From Demequina globuliformis (lineage in GTDB: Bacteria; Actinomycetota; Actinomycetes; Actinomycetales; Demequinaceae): a DNA stretch of 64,000 nucleotides. The position numbers and the translations under genes are program-made. Numbering within the stretch: position 1 is the first letter of the stretch; each line of letters begins with the position of its first letter. Positions 31,849-41,339 of this stretch are shown here, piece after piece. The notes under the pieces were generated by a model that saw nothing but the letters and a program-made list of their open reading frames with translations, was not told where the DNA came from and did no database searches. The stretch is from the NCBI RefSeq assembly GCF_000975155.1, contig NZ_BBRG01000001.1, positions 727,999 to 791,998 on the forward strand, given 5' to 3'.

Positions 31849-32678
31849 GCGCCGCACGCACGGTCACGGTGGGCGCTCCCCCGTCGTGGTGGTCGATGAC
31901 GTGGGACCGCACGCGCGTGGAGCTGAAGGAGTTCCTCCGCTCGCGCGAGCAGATGATCTTCATCTTCTTTTTCCCGATGATTTTTCTCGCCATGTTTGGC
32001 GCGATCTTCAACACTGACGATCTGTACGGCACCGGGGTGTCGTTCGGCCAATACTTCGTGGCGGGCATGATCGCCTCAGGCATGCTCAATACGGGCTTTC
32101 AGTCCCTCGCGATCTCGATCTCGATTGACCGTGCTGAGGACGTGCTCAAGCGCATCCATGCCACACCCTTGCCGCCCACGGCCTATTTCGTGGGAAAGAT
32201 TCTGCAAGTGCTGATCGTGTCCGTGGTCCAGGTGGCGCTGCTGCTGCTGATGGGCGTCGTGATGTTTGGTGTTGAGCTTCCTTCCGATGCCCAGCACTGG
32301 ATCACGTTCGCGTGGGTGTTCCTGCTGGGCCTCGCTACCTCCACTGTGTGGGGCATCGCGACCAGTTCACTGCTCCGCAACGGCAAGGCGGCGTCCGCGA
32401 TCCTGACGCCGGTGGTGCTGGTCCTCCAGTTCACCTCGGGAGTGTTCTTTGTCTTCACGGAACTACCGACGTGGCTGCAGCACTTCGCGGAAGTGTTCCC
32501 GCTGAAGTGGCTTGCGCAAGGCATGCGTGCCGTGTTCCTGCCCGAACAGTTCGAGGCCGCAGAAGCGTCCGGGTCGTGGCAGCTGCCCATGGTCGCAGTC
32601 ATGCTGACCGTCTGGCTGGTCGCCGGTCTCGTCATCTCGATGAAGACGTTCCGCTGGCTGCGGCTCGAGGACCGTTGA
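31845..32678 (+). CDS. ABC-2 type transporter permease
   Basis: 277-residue membrane partner of the preceding ATPase, with about six helices in the DrrB-like ABC-2 fold. The segment MSAARTVTVGAPPSWWSMTW is cytoplasmic; the conserved region near RIHATPLPPTAYFVGKIL and the late PLKWLAQGMRAVFLPEQF motif are typical of the family. Translation is coupled through ATGA. No regulator is fused or adjacent, and the cargo cannot be predicted. Confidence 0.9.
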   Translation: MSAARTVTVGAPPSWWSMTWDRTRVELKEFLRSREQMIFIFFFPMIFLAMFGAIFNTDDLYGTGVSFGQYFVAGMIASGMLNTGFQSLAISISIDRAEDVLKRIHATPLPPTAYFVGKILQVLIVSVVQVALLLLMGVVMFGVELPSDAQHWITFAWVFLLGLATSTVWGIATSSLLRNGKAASAILTPVVLVLQFTSGVFFVFTELPTWLQHFAEVFPLKWLAQGMRAVFLPEQFEAAEASGSWQLPMVAVMLTVWLVAGLVISMKTFRWLRLEDR

Positions 32679-32738
32679 TGCCGCGCCCCGGCAGCGCGTC
32701 TGAGTGCAACCTCAGAAGAAACGGGCAACACTAAGGCC

Positions 32739-33524
32739 ATGGGCCTTCCCTCGTTGCGCGCTGCCGCCGTCGCCGCCGGTCTCGTTGGCGTGAGCCTGAT
32801 CGTCGCAGGCACCGCCACCGCCATGGCTGCGGGGCCCTCACCTGACCCGGTGGGCCAAGCGATTCAACTCCCGGTACCGGAGGTTTCCCTGGCCCCGGCC
32901 GCTGGCCCCACTGCCGAATCGGACGAGCCGAGCGCGCCCATCGAGGTCGTCGCGGAGCCCATCGTGTGCAGCGACGACGGCCACTGTGGCGACGACCCCA
33001 TCCCGACCCCCAGCGACTCGCCCGACAGGTCCGAGGCATCGGCCTCCAGCACCCACTCAGAGGACCCCGCCTCCGCGCCAAGTGCCACGGACGAGGCGTC
33101 TGCGGGCGCCACCTCCGGCAGTACTTCCTCCGCGACGGCGACATCAAAACCCGCACCCAAGTCCACCTGCACGCTTCCCACCGCTCCAACCTTGACAGCG
33201 AAAATGACGGCCGCGTCAGTCGACGCCGCTCTCGCGCAGTGGCAGTCAGCCAGGGACGGCGCGATCAAGGCGTGTGGGGCCGATGCCGTCGCCGCCCTTC
33301 CCACCAAGGCCCAGTTGCGCGACCGCTGGCAGGCGCTCGTGGAGCAGGCCAAGCCCGAGTCCACGCCCGACCAGACGTACGACGACGGCCAGTGGCGAGG
33401 CAACGAGGGCGATTGGGACGACGGCCAGTGGCACGGCAACGAAGGCGACTGGGATGACGGCCAATGGCACGGCAACGAAGGCGACTGGGACGACGGCCAA
33501 TGGCGGGATGACACCGGCAAATAG
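32739..33524 (+). CDS. Secreted acidic protein with C-terminal DDGQW repeats
   Basis: 261-residue exported protein of unknown function. A signal peptide (PSLRAAAVAAGLVGVSLIVA, cleavage near TAMAA) leads into a Ser/Pro/Ala/Asp-rich spacer. A helical segment follows (about 140-210, with LAQWQSARDGAIKACGADAV). The end holds three 12-residue repeats of form DDGQW-basic-GNEGDW plus a partial copy. The repeats are Trp- and Asp-rich and could bind ions, wall polymer or a partner. The start ATG at 32739 has AACACT exactly 6 nt upstream (weak leaderless match). It sits alone between an ABC exporter and a two-component system. Confidence 0.75.
   Translation: MGLPSLRAAAVAAGLVGVSLIVAGTATAMAAGPSPDPVGQAIQLPVPEVSLAPAAGPTAESDEPSAPIEVVAEPIVCSDDGHCGDDPIPTPSDSPDRSEASASSTHSEDPASAPSATDEASAGATSGSTSSATATSKPAPKSTCTLPTAPTLTAKMTAASVDAALAQWQSARDGAIKACGADAVAALPTKAQLRDRWQALVEQAKPESTPDQTYDDGQWRGNEGDWDDGQWHGNEGDWDDGQWHGNEGDWDDGQWRDDTGK
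33381..33503 (+). repeat. 36-bp tandem repeat inside the secreted protein gene
   Basis: Three 36-bp units (33381-33416, 33417-33452, 33453-33488) and a 15-bp partial (33489-33503). Units differ by a few mostly silent changes. Each encodes DDGQW(R/H)GNEGDW. Confidence 0.95.
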
Positions 33525-33617
33525 CCGGGAACGCCTGCACCCTGTCAATACCGCTTGAGCCCTCCGGCGCGCTAGCGTGAGCGCAGGATCGGCGAGGAGG
33601 CCCGCATCACGCGCACC

Positions 33618-35039
33618 GTGGAAACCATGACATCAGCAGCCCGGCGCATGAGCGTGCGCGCGCGACTGCTGGTGTATTTGCTTGTGCTCACCACAGCCGC
33701 GTTGATCATCTCCGGGCTCACGGCGTTCGCCATCGAGCGCGCACGGATCGACAACAACATCACGGAGGGCCTGGCGCTCAGGACCGAGGCGTTCACGGAA
33801 CTGGCGACGAGCGACGACCCCTCGACGGGACAGCCGTACGCCTCCGCCGACGACCTGATGCGCGAGGCCATGATTCGCGTGGTCGCGAGCCCCACGGAGT
33901 CCGCCGTCGCCCACATCGGCACCGTCGCCCGCTACGTGCCGTCGGCGCCCTCCCGCCTGCGTCTTGAGGACGACCCGCAGCTGCTCGAGGCGGCGGCAGC
34001 GAACGCGACCAACGACGTCGTGGTGCGCGCTGTCTCCACTGACGTCACCGACTACCGCTACGCGGCCGTCCCGATCATCGCCCCCGACGGCACTGAGGCT
34101 GGGGTCTTCACGATCGCGACCGACCGTGGAGCGTTGCAAGCGAACCTCTCCGAGACCTTCCGCGTGTACTCCCTGGTGGCCGTGATCGCGCTCGCGGTCA
34201 TGGGCATCGTGGCATGGACCACCGTTGGCCGGACACTGCGTCCTATTGGAGTGCTCGAGGCGCGCGCACGCCAAATCTCCGAGCACGACCTCTCCGGGCG
34301 TATCCCGGTCCAGGGCCACGACGACCTCGCGCGCCTGACGGGCACGTTCAACGGCATGTTGAACCGCCTCGAGGGCGCGTTCGCCGACCAACGCCGCCTG
34401 CTCGACGACGCTTCCCATGAACTCCGGACGCCGCTGGCGATCATGCGCACCAATCTGGAACTGCTGGAACCGCGTGATCCGGAGGAGGTGACCCGGGTTC
34501 AGCGCGACTTGCTCGAAGAAGTGTCGATGATGTCGCGGCTGGTCGACGACCTCGTGACCCTGGCAAAGTCCGACCGCCCCGAGTTTGTCCTGCGGGCGAA
34601 CGAAGACCTCCGCGACCTCACCGACACCACCTTCACCCGCGCGAGCGCACTCGGCGACCGGGACTGGCGGGTCGAGGGCGACGGCGCCGGCCCGGTCTGG
34701 GCAGATGCCCAGCGACTTACCCAGGCGTGGCTGCAGTTGGCGGCGAATGCGGTGAAGTTCTCGGAGCCGGGGACCCCCATCTGGATTGGCTCTTCTACCG
34801 GTCGCACGACCGTGCGCGTGTGGGTGCGCGATCAGGGCATTGGCATTGCGCCTGAGGACCACGCACGGGTCATGGAGCGTTTTCACCGCGTTGACCCCGA
34901 TGCGGAAGGCGCTGGCTTGGGATTGACCATCGTGAACGCCATTGCCATCGCGCATGGCGGGCGGCTCGAGCTCTCGTCCTCCCTGGGAGCGGGCTCTCAG
35001 TTCACTATCGTGCTACCCAAGGATGGAGGTGCGTCATGA
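33618..35039 (+). CDS. Two-component sensor histidine kinase (HAMP-HisKA)
   Basis: 473 residues from the GTG at 33618. Two membrane helices (about 18-40 and 180-200) flank an extracytoplasmic sensor region; a HAMP linker, HisKA with His267 (DDASHELRTPLAIMRTNLEL) and a HATPase domain (ANAVKF, DQGIGIAPEDH, GAGLGLTIV) follow. The start is uncertain: the only good ribosome site (GAGGAGG at 33594-33600) is 17 nt before this GTG, and in-frame ATGs lie at 33627 and 33648. It overlaps the response regulator gene by ATGA. A TAGCGT -10-like box lies at 33573-33578. Stimulus unknown. Confidence 0.93.
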   Translation: METMTSAARRMSVRARLLVYLLVLTTAALIISGLTAFAIERARIDNNITEGLALRTEAFTELATSDDPSTGQPYASADDLMREAMIRVVASPTESAVAHIGTVARYVPSAPSRLRLEDDPQLLEAAAANATNDVVVRAVSTDVTDYRYAAVPIIAPDGTEAGVFTIATDRGALQANLSETFRVYSLVAVIALAVMGIVAWTTVGRTLRPIGVLEARARQISEHDLSGRIPVQGHDDLARLTGTFNGMLNRLEGAFADQRRLLDDASHELRTPLAIMRTNLELLEPRDPEEVTRVQRDLLEEVSMMSRLVDDLVTLAKSDRPEFVLRANEDLRDLTDTTFTRASALGDRDWRVEGDGAGPVWADAQRLTQAWLQLAANAVKFSEPGTPIWIGSSTGRTTVRVWVRDQGIGIAPEDHARVMERFHRVDPDAEGAGLGLTIVNAIAIAHGGRLELSSSLGAGSQFTIVLPKDGGAS

Positions 35040-35695
35040 TTCGCATGCTGCTCGTCGAGGACGAGGACAAGCTGGTCGCGACCCTGATTCAGGGGCTGCG
35101 GACAGCGCAGATTGAGGTGGACGCCGTACGCACGGGCCGCGAGGGTCTGCAAAGTGCGCTCGAAGGCGACTACGACATCATGGTGCTCGACATTGGTCTG
35201 CCGGACCAGGAGGGCTTTACCGTCCTGCGCAAATTGCGTGCGGCCGGCTCCGACCTGCCCGTCATCATCCTGACGGCACGCACCTCCGCGGAGGACACGG
35301 TGCGTGGCCTTGAAAAGGGCGCGGATGACTACATGGCGAAGCCGTTCAGCTTCGATGAACTTGTCGCACGCATCAAGCTGCGGGCACGCCCCGCCGACGA
35401 CGACGCCGCACCTGCCGGCATTGTGCGCGTGGGCGCATGCGACCTCGACCCCGAGGCCCGCACTCTCACCTGCCGCGGCAACCAGGTCCCGCTGAGCCCG
35501 CGCGAGTTCCAGCTCGCCCAGCTCCTGATGGAGCGCGGAGGCGACGTCGTGCCGCGCGCTGTCGCGCTTGAGCACGTGTGGGGGTCCGCGACGCGCGACA
35601 ACGTCCTCGACGTCTACATTCGCTACCTTCGCTCCCACTTGGGAGCCGATGCCATCGAGACAGTGCGCGGAGTCGGATACCGGTTCGTGGGGTAA
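35036..35695 (+). CDS. OmpR/PhoB-type response regulator
   Basis: 219 residues: receiver domain with phosphoacceptor Asp52 (VLDIGLPD), Thr and Lys in LTARTS and AKPFSF, then a winged-helix DNA-binding domain (LSPREFQLAQLLMERGGDVV ... YIRYLRSHLG). Its ATG overlaps the kinase stop, so it is the cognate regulator. Likely targets are the nearby exporter or secreted-protein genes, but no binding site was identified. Confidence 0.96.
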   Translation: MIRMLLVEDEDKLVATLIQGLRTAQIEVDAVRTGREGLQSALEGDYDIMVLDIGLPDQEGFTVLRKLRAAGSDLPVIILTARTSAEDTVRGLEKGADDYMAKPFSFDELVARIKLRARPADDDAAPAGIVRVGACDLDPEARTLTCRGNQVPLSPREFQLAQLLMERGGDVVPRAVALEHVWGSATRDNVLDVYIRYLRSHLGADAIETVRGVGYRFVG

Positions 35696-35772
35696 GGCCG
35701 AAGGTGTCGGGGGCTGCGCCAGGTACCCCCGGCATCGGCCACAAGAACGATGCGCGCGCCCAGCGCGCCCTC

Positions 35773-35785
35773 TAGCCTGGGGCCA
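35773..35785 (+). promoter_or_regulatory. -10 box TAGCCT for a leaderless start
   Basis: TAGCCT (35773-35778) lies 6 nt before the ATG at 35785; no ribosome site is present. A GCATCGGC word is at 35732. Confidence 0.6.
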
Positions 35786-37056
35786 TGGATCTGAAGGCAC
35801 CGCGCTGGACCGATGCCCTGGTCGCGGGCGCGCTGCTCGCGCTGAGCGTCCTATGGGGCGTGTCTGCGACCGCATTCCAAGGACTCAACCACCGTCCCAT
35901 GGACGTGCTCGGATGGTCCCTTGTCGTAGCCGTCATCATCCCGCTCATGTGGCGCCAGCGGTACCCGCGCACAGTGCTGTGGGTGATCTTCGTCGCCTGG
36001 ATGGTGTTCGCCGGACTGGGGTACGAGGCGACGCCGGCGATGCTCGCGCTGTTCGTTGCGCTCTACGGCGTCGCGTCCTACACCCCGCGTGCGGTCGCGA
36101 TCCGCCACGGTGCCGTCATGTTGGGGCTCATGATGGGCTGGACCGCCCTGGGGATCGCAACCCTCGACAACGTGCACGGCTGGGCACTCATCGCAGAGCC
36201 AGTGGGAATGCTGATCCCGTTCCTGTTGGGCTCGACCGACCGCAAGCGCCGGCAGCGCCTAGGCGAGCTGGAGGTCGCGCACGCGCGACGGGAACAGGCG
36301 GCCTTTGAGGCGGCGACCGATGCCGTGCGCGCCGAACGCGCTCGCATCGCACGCGAGCTCCACGACGTCGTGGCCCACGAGATCACCGTCATGACGCTGC
36401 AGGCCGAAGGAGCCCGGCGCCGCGTCAAGGACGAGCCGGAGGTCGCGCAAGCCCTCAGCACGATCGCGGCGTCCGGCCGCCGCGGCCTGGAAGAGATGCA
36501 GCGAATGATCCGAGTGCTGCGCGCCTCGGAGCAAGAGGCGGCCGAGCGCGTCGACCACGACAAGGTTGTCGCAGGAGCGCACGGCGCCATGCGCGCTCCC
36601 CTGCGCGATGAACTTGCCCCCATGCCGTCGCTGGCAGCGCTGCCCGGCCTGGTCAAGCAAGTCAGGGACGCCGGGCTTAGCGTGACACTCGAAGTTTCCG
36701 GCTCCGCACACGTGCCCGCCGGCGTCGAGCTCAGCGCCTACCGAATCATCCAAGAGGCGCTGACCAATGCGCTCAAACATGCCGGCACTGGCGCGACCGC
36801 GCAGGTGACGGTGAACAGGACTTCCGACGCCGTGCGGATCTCCGTCGAAGATGACGGCCGGGGCACTCCGACGGAGCGACAGCGCGTGGTCGGCGGGCAG
36901 GGGCTCGCGGGAATGGTGGAACGCGTGCAGGCGCTTGGAGGCTCCCTGTCGCACGGGCCCCGGCATGGCGGAGGCTTCCAGGTTCACGCGGTATTGCCCT
37001 CAGACGACGATCAAATCAGCGAGGCCGCGAACGCGGCAGGACGGGAGGCCTCGTGA
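35785..37056 (+). CDS. NarL-family sensor histidine kinase (HisKA_3)
   Basis: 423 residues. Six membrane helices (about 10-150) are followed by a dimerisation/phosphoacceptor domain with His193 (RIARELHDVVAHEITVMTLQ) and a HATPase domain (EALTNALKHA, DDGRG, GGQGLAGMVERV). This is the LiaS/DesK-like class with an intramembrane sensor. It overlaps its response regulator by GTGA. The downstream MacB-like ABC pair is a plausible target, as in envelope-stress modules of Gram-positive bacteria; that link is inferred. Confidence 0.94.
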   Translation: MDLKAPRWTDALVAGALLALSVLWGVSATAFQGLNHRPMDVLGWSLVVAVIIPLMWRQRYPRTVLWVIFVAWMVFAGLGYEATPAMLALFVALYGVASYTPRAVAIRHGAVMLGLMMGWTALGIATLDNVHGWALIAEPVGMLIPFLLGSTDRKRRQRLGELEVAHARREQAAFEAATDAVRAERARIARELHDVVAHEITVMTLQAEGARRRVKDEPEVAQALSTIAASGRRGLEEMQRMIRVLRASEQEAAERVDHDKVVAGAHGAMRAPLRDELAPMPSLAALPGLVKQVRDAGLSVTLEVSGSAHVPAGVELSAYRIIQEALTNALKHAGTGATAQVTVNRTSDAVRISVEDDGRGTPTERQRVVGGQGLAGMVERVQALGGSLSHGPRHGGGFQVHAVLPSDDDQISEAANAAGREAS

Positions 37057-37724
37057 TTCGCGTGGCGTTAGTGGATGACCAGGCGATGGTGCGCGTGGGC
37101 TTGCGGATGATTCTCGAAGCCGAGGCCGACGTCGAGGTATGCGCGGAGGCCGCGGATGGGGCCGAGGCGACGGCGATGGTCGCCGCGCACACCCCCGACG
37201 TGGTCCTGATGGACATTCGCATGCCGGGCATGGACGGGCTCGCCGCCACCCGAGAGGTGCTCGCCGCGCATCCCGGCACCCGCGTCGTGATCCTGACGAC
37301 CTTCGACGACGACGAGTACGTGTACGAGGCGCTACGCGCGGGGGCGTCCGGGTTTCTTCTCAAGAGCGCCGACGGTGACACGCTGATCGACGCGGTGCGG
37401 GTCATCGCCTCCGGCGAGGCCCTGCTGGCACCGGAGGTCACCCGGCGGGTGATCGAGCGATTCGCCGCGGGCTCTGCGACCGTATCCCCCGAGGAGCACG
37501 TGCCGTCACCCGAGGCCGTGGGCGACCTATCCGAGCGCGAGGTGGAGGTCCTCACCCTCATGGCGCGAGGGATGTCGAACCAGGAGATCGCGCAGGAGCT
37601 GTGGGTCTCCGCGACCACCGTCAAGACCCATGTCAGCCACATCCTCACCAAGCTTGGCGTCCGCGATCGCGTGCAGGCCGTGGTCGAGGCGTACGACTCA
37701 GGGATTGTGGTGCCGCGCGGGTGA
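37053..37724 (+). CDS. NarL/LuxR-type response regulator
   Basis: 223 residues: receiver domain with Asp54 (VVLMDIRMPGMDG), then a LuxR-type helix-turn-helix (LSEREVEVLTLMARGMSNQEIAQELWVSATTVKTHVSHILTK, read here as its key parts). The GTG start overlaps the kinase TGA. It is the partner of the preceding kinase and precedes the ABC pair by 144 nt. Confidence 0.96.
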   Translation: MIRVALVDDQAMVRVGLRMILEAEADVEVCAEAADGAEATAMVAAHTPDVVLMDIRMPGMDGLAATREVLAAHPGTRVVILTTFDDDEYVYEALRAGASGFLLKSADGDTLIDAVRVIASGEALLAPEVTRRVIERFAAGSATVSPEEHVPSPEAVGDLSEREVEVLTLMARGMSNQEIAQELWVSATTVKTHVSHILTKLGVRDRVQAVVEAYDSGIVVPRG

Positions 37725-37868
37725 CGGCGCCCCTGGCGACCCCCTTGCGGGTCATCCCTGAGTCCCACCCATCACAACCGTCCGCAAGAACGATTCCCCT
37801 GACTCGGGCATTGTTGGCACACTGATCACGTTCAACGACTGACCGTCCCCTGCTCGAAAGGCACACCG

Positions 37869-38612
37869 ATGACCACCACCACCGTCTCCGCGCCCGCGGC
37901 GACCATGCGCGATGGATACAAGGACTACGGCTCGGGCGAGGCGGCTGTCCGCGCGCTCGACGGCATCAACGTGTCGATGGCACGAGGCGAGTTCACGGCG
38001 ATCATGGGCCCGTCGGGCTCCGGAAAGTCGACCCTGCTGCACACGCTCGCTGGCCTCGACAACCTGTCGGCTGGTTCCTCAACGATCGCCGACACCGTCA
38101 TCACCGACCTGTCCGAGGCGCAAATCACCGAGGTACGCCGCAAGTACATCGGGTTCGTGTTCCAATCCTTCAACCTCATCCCGTCGCTGAGCGCCAAGGA
38201 GAACATCACCCTGCCGCTGGACATCTCCGGCACCAAGGTCGACCCTGCGTGGTTCGACGAGATCATTGGGATCCTCGGTCTCAAGGACCGCCTGACGCAC
38301 CTGCCCGCAGAGCTCTCGGGCGGCCAGCAGCAGCGCGTCGCGGTGGCGCGCGCTCTCGTGGCGCGCCCCGAGATCATCTTTGCCGACGAGCCTTCAGGAA
38401 ACCTGGACTCGAAGTCAGGGTCAGAGCTCCTCGCGTTCATGCAGCGCGCGGTCAAGGAGTTTGGCCAGACCATCGTGATGGTCACGCACGACCCCACGGC
38501 CGCGTCCTACGCGGATCGGATCCTGTTCCTCGAAGACGGCAAGATCGTCGACGAGATGCGGGAGCCCACCGCTGACCGCGTGCTCGACCGCATGAAGCAG
38601 ATGGGGCACTGA
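37869..38612 (+). CDS. ABC transporter ATP-binding protein (MacB/LolD-like)
   Basis: 247-residue ATPase of the antimicrobial-peptide/lipoprotein export class. Walker A is GPSGSGKST, the signature is LSGGQQQRVAVARAL, Walker B is IIFADEPSGNLD, and VTHDPTAA is the H-loop. A good ribosome site (GAAAGG) precedes the ATG at 37869. It pairs with the FtsX-type permease 4 nt downstream. Such pairs often protect the envelope or export peptides and are controlled by an adjacent two-component system. Confidence 0.95.
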   Translation: MTTTTVSAPAATMRDGYKDYGSGEAAVRALDGINVSMARGEFTAIMGPSGSGKSTLLHTLAGLDNLSAGSSTIADTVITDLSEAQITEVRRKYIGFVFQSFNLIPSLSAKENITLPLDISGTKVDPAWFDEIIGILGLKDRLTHLPAELSGGQQQRVAVARALVARPEIIFADEPSGNLDSKSGSELLAFMQRAVKEFGQTIVMVTHDPTAASYADRILFLEDGKIVDEMREPTADRVLDRMKQMGH

Positions 38613-38616
38613 TCGC

Positions 38617-41193
38617 ATGTTCCGCCTTGCACTGAAATCCGTTCGGCATAATCCGAAGCGGTTGATTTTGACGGCGTTCGCCGTGGCGTTGGGAGTGTCG
38701 CTCGTCGCGGCGACCCAGGTCTTCACGAACGCCCTGTCCTCCGGGTTCTCCGACCTCTTCGAGGACATCTACTCCGGCTCCGACGTGATTGTCGAAGCGG
38801 CTCCCACCACCGATGATGAAGCGGGCGACCCCTTCGCGGCCGCAGAGGGCATCTTCACGCCTGAAGAGGTGGAAGAGATTGCGGCCGTGGACGGCGTCGA
38901 GATCGCCGGCGGCGGGCTCCAGGTGGACGGCAGCGTGCTCGCGTCCGGCTACGCCGATGCGGGCGCTACGGACTCGTTGTCTGGCGGTCCGCCCAGCCAA
39001 ATCTTCAACTGGGTCGGCGACCCACGCATTGACCAGGCCACCCTCATTGATGGGCGGGGGATCGAGTCCCAGGGCGAGATCGTGCTCGACCTCGATGCGG
39101 CTCCCGCGCTCGGATACGAGTTGGGCGATGAGGTGGCGATCGCTACCCTCGACGGCGTCTCCACGTTTGAACTCGTGGGCACCATCCGCTTTGGCGACTC
39201 CAACAACCTGCAGGGTGCCACGCTCGCCTTTATCGAGGACGCGGACGCACACGACCTCGCGGGAGACCCGAACTACTCCTCGGTCTCCGTCGTCGCTGAG
39301 GAGGGGCAGGACCTCGACAGGCTCGCCTCCGACATCTCCGGTGTCATCCCCGAGGGCACCCGTGCGATCACCGGTGAAGACAAGGCAGCAGAACAGACCG
39401 AGGAACTCAATGACGTCCTCCAGTACGTCGACATCTTCGCCATTGCCTTTGGCCTGATCGCGCTGTTCGTGGGCGCGTACATCATCGTGAACACGTTCCG
39501 CATCATCGTCACCCAGCGCACGCGGGAGTTTGGCCTCATGCGCGCGATCGGCGTGACGGGCAAGCAGATTCGCCGCATGATCCTGCTTGAGGCGGTCGTG
39601 ATCGCGTTCATTGCCTCGACGCTCGGCATCATCATGGGCTACCTGCTCGCGTTGGCGTTCTCGTGGCTGGTGAGCCTGTTCGCTGGCGACATCTTTGGCA
39701 CCCTCACGCTGCCTCTGGACGCCGTGTTGTGGAGCTACGGACTGGGTACTGCAGTCACGCTCATCGCGGCGATCATGCCTGCCATCCACGCCTCGCGTAT
39801 TGCCCCCATGGAGGCGCTGCGCGAGTCCGCCACCAGCGGGAAGAAGCCCCTCAAGGTGCGCAACATTGTGGGCGCGGCGATGTTCCTCGTTGGTGCAGGG
39901 GTCGTCACCCTGGGGCTGTACGCCGACTTCGAGCGTCCCTACATCTACGTGGGCGTGGGCGCCGTCACCCTCGTGATCGGTGCGACCTTGCTGAGCGCGC
40001 AGATCCTGTCACCGCTTGCTGGCGCCATGCGTCCCGCACTGTGGAAGTGGTTCCGCGTGGACGGCAAACTCGCCGCCAACAACATCCAGCGCGAGCCGCG
40101 CCGCAGCTCCAACACCGCCGCCGCGCTCATGATCGGCGTGATGCTGCTTGCGCTCGTGGCCACCTTCACGGAATCGCTGAAGACCGTGGTGACGGAGGAG
40201 TTCTCCTCGACGCGTGCGGACGCATTCGCGACGTCGACCCAGGGCGCCATGCCGTACGGGGCCATCGACGTCATCGAGTCGGTGGATGGGGTCGCCCTCA
40301 CCAGTTCAATTGGGTTCAGCCAGGCTGAGTACGACGGCGTGGCTTACTCTGTCGCCGTGCTCGAGCCGGAAACGGCTTCTGAGGTCGTCGAGTACCAGAG
40401 TGATCCGTCCGTCGACGATCTTGGCTCGGGTGAGGCCTACATTGACCCCACCATCGTGGACCTCGGGGTCGAGGTCGGTGACGAGATCACCCTGACCGCG
40501 GGCGAGAACGACATCACGCTCGAGGTCGCCGGCACGCTAGCGCGCGAAGGTGAGGGCAACTTCTGGATCGACTTCGCCACGGGCGAGGACTTGCTTGGCG
40601 AGGTCAGCATCGTTCAGACGCTGGTGGTGTACGACGATTCCGTCGTGGCTGACGATGCCGACAACGCGGACTCGGCGACGACCGTGACCGAGCAGACCGA
40701 GTTGGTGCAGGAGGCGCTCGCTGAGGACTACCCGCTGGTGTTTCTCGCGCAGCCTGGTCAGCTTGAGCAGCTCGCGAACACGTTCATTGACCTCCTGCTG
40801 GGAGTCATCTCCGCACTGCTGGGCTCGGCCTTGGTGATCGCACTCCTGGGCGTGGCCAACACGCTGCTGCTGTCGGTCACCGAACGCACCAGGGAGATTG
40901 GCCTACTGCGCGCTGTGGGGCTCAAGAAGTCCTCGGTGTGGCGCATGATCACCGTGGAGTCCATGGTGATGGCCGTGTTCGGCACGGTGATGGGCATGGT
41001 GCTGGGCGTGGCGCTCGGCTCCGCGCTGGTGCTGTCGCTCGCCGACTTTGGCTTCGACGGCGTCACCATCCCGTGGGTGTGGCTGATCGTCTACACCGTC
41101 GCTGCGGCCATCGCAGGTGTGCTCGCAGCAGTCTGGCCAGCGTGGAGGGCCTCGCGCCTGAACATCCTGGCGGCGATCGCTGCGGACGGATAA
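38617..41193 (+). CDS. FtsX/MacB-like ABC permease, two-domain
   Basis: 858 residues. An N-terminal membrane helix (LILTAFAVALGVSLVAATQV) precedes a large extracytoplasmic domain; two FtsX membrane domains of three or more helices each follow (about 270-400 and 715-850) with RTREFGLMRAIGVT and RTREIGLLRAVGLKKSS, the paired FtsX signatures. Extracytoplasmic parts are acidic. It works with the preceding ATPase and ends at a strong terminator. Confidence 0.94.
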   Translation: MFRLALKSVRHNPKRLILTAFAVALGVSLVAATQVFTNALSSGFSDLFEDIYSGSDVIVEAAPTTDDEAGDPFAAAEGIFTPEEVEEIAAVDGVEIAGGGLQVDGSVLASGYADAGATDSLSGGPPSQIFNWVGDPRIDQATLIDGRGIESQGEIVLDLDAAPALGYELGDEVAIATLDGVSTFELVGTIRFGDSNNLQGATLAFIEDADAHDLAGDPNYSSVSVVAEEGQDLDRLASDISGVIPEGTRAITGEDKAAEQTEELNDVLQYVDIFAIAFGLIALFVGAYIIVNTFRIIVTQRTREFGLMRAIGVTGKQIRRMILLEAVVIAFIASTLGIIMGYLLALAFSWLVSLFAGDIFGTLTLPLDAVLWSYGLGTAVTLIAAIMPAIHASRIAPMEALRESATSGKKPLKVRNIVGAAMFLVGAGVVTLGLYADFERPYIYVGVGAVTLVIGATLLSAQILSPLAGAMRPALWKWFRVDGKLAANNIQREPRRSSNTAAALMIGVMLLALVATFTESLKTVVTEEFSSTRADAFATSTQGAMPYGAIDVIESVDGVALTSSIGFSQAEYDGVAYSVAVLEPETASEVVEYQSDPSVDDLGSGEAYIDPTIVDLGVEVGDEITLTAGENDITLEVAGTLAREGEGNFWIDFATGEDLLGEVSIVQTLVVYDDSVVADDADNADSATTVTEQTELVQEALAEDYPLVFLAQPGQLEQLANTFIDLLLGVISALLGSALVIALLGVANTLLLSVTERTREIGLLRAVGLKKSSVWRMITVESMVMAVFGTVMGMVLGVALGSALVLSLADFGFDGVTIPWVWLIVYTVAAAIAGVLAAVWPAWRASRLNILAAIAADG

Positions 41194-41210
41194 CCTCCGC
41201 CGCGCCTCAT

Positions 41211-41268
41211 CTTGGGCCCCCTTCCCCTGGCCGTACATACACGGCGGGAGAAGGGGGCCCAAGTTTTT
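41211..41268 (+). terminator. Strong intrinsic terminator after the MacB-like permease
   Basis: 14-bp perfect stem CTTGGGCCCCCTTC (41211-41224) with 41250-41263, directly followed by TTTTT (41264-41268). Confidence 0.9.
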
Positions 41269-41339
41269 CTGGCCGTCACTTCTCGTCGCTCACGCACGTG
41301 GAGCACAATGACGAAAGAGCCCAACGACAGGAGCAGATC

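Noticed and set aside
33381..33503. CRISPR-like array
   Set aside because: The repeats are direct tandem coding units with no spacers and no cas gene.
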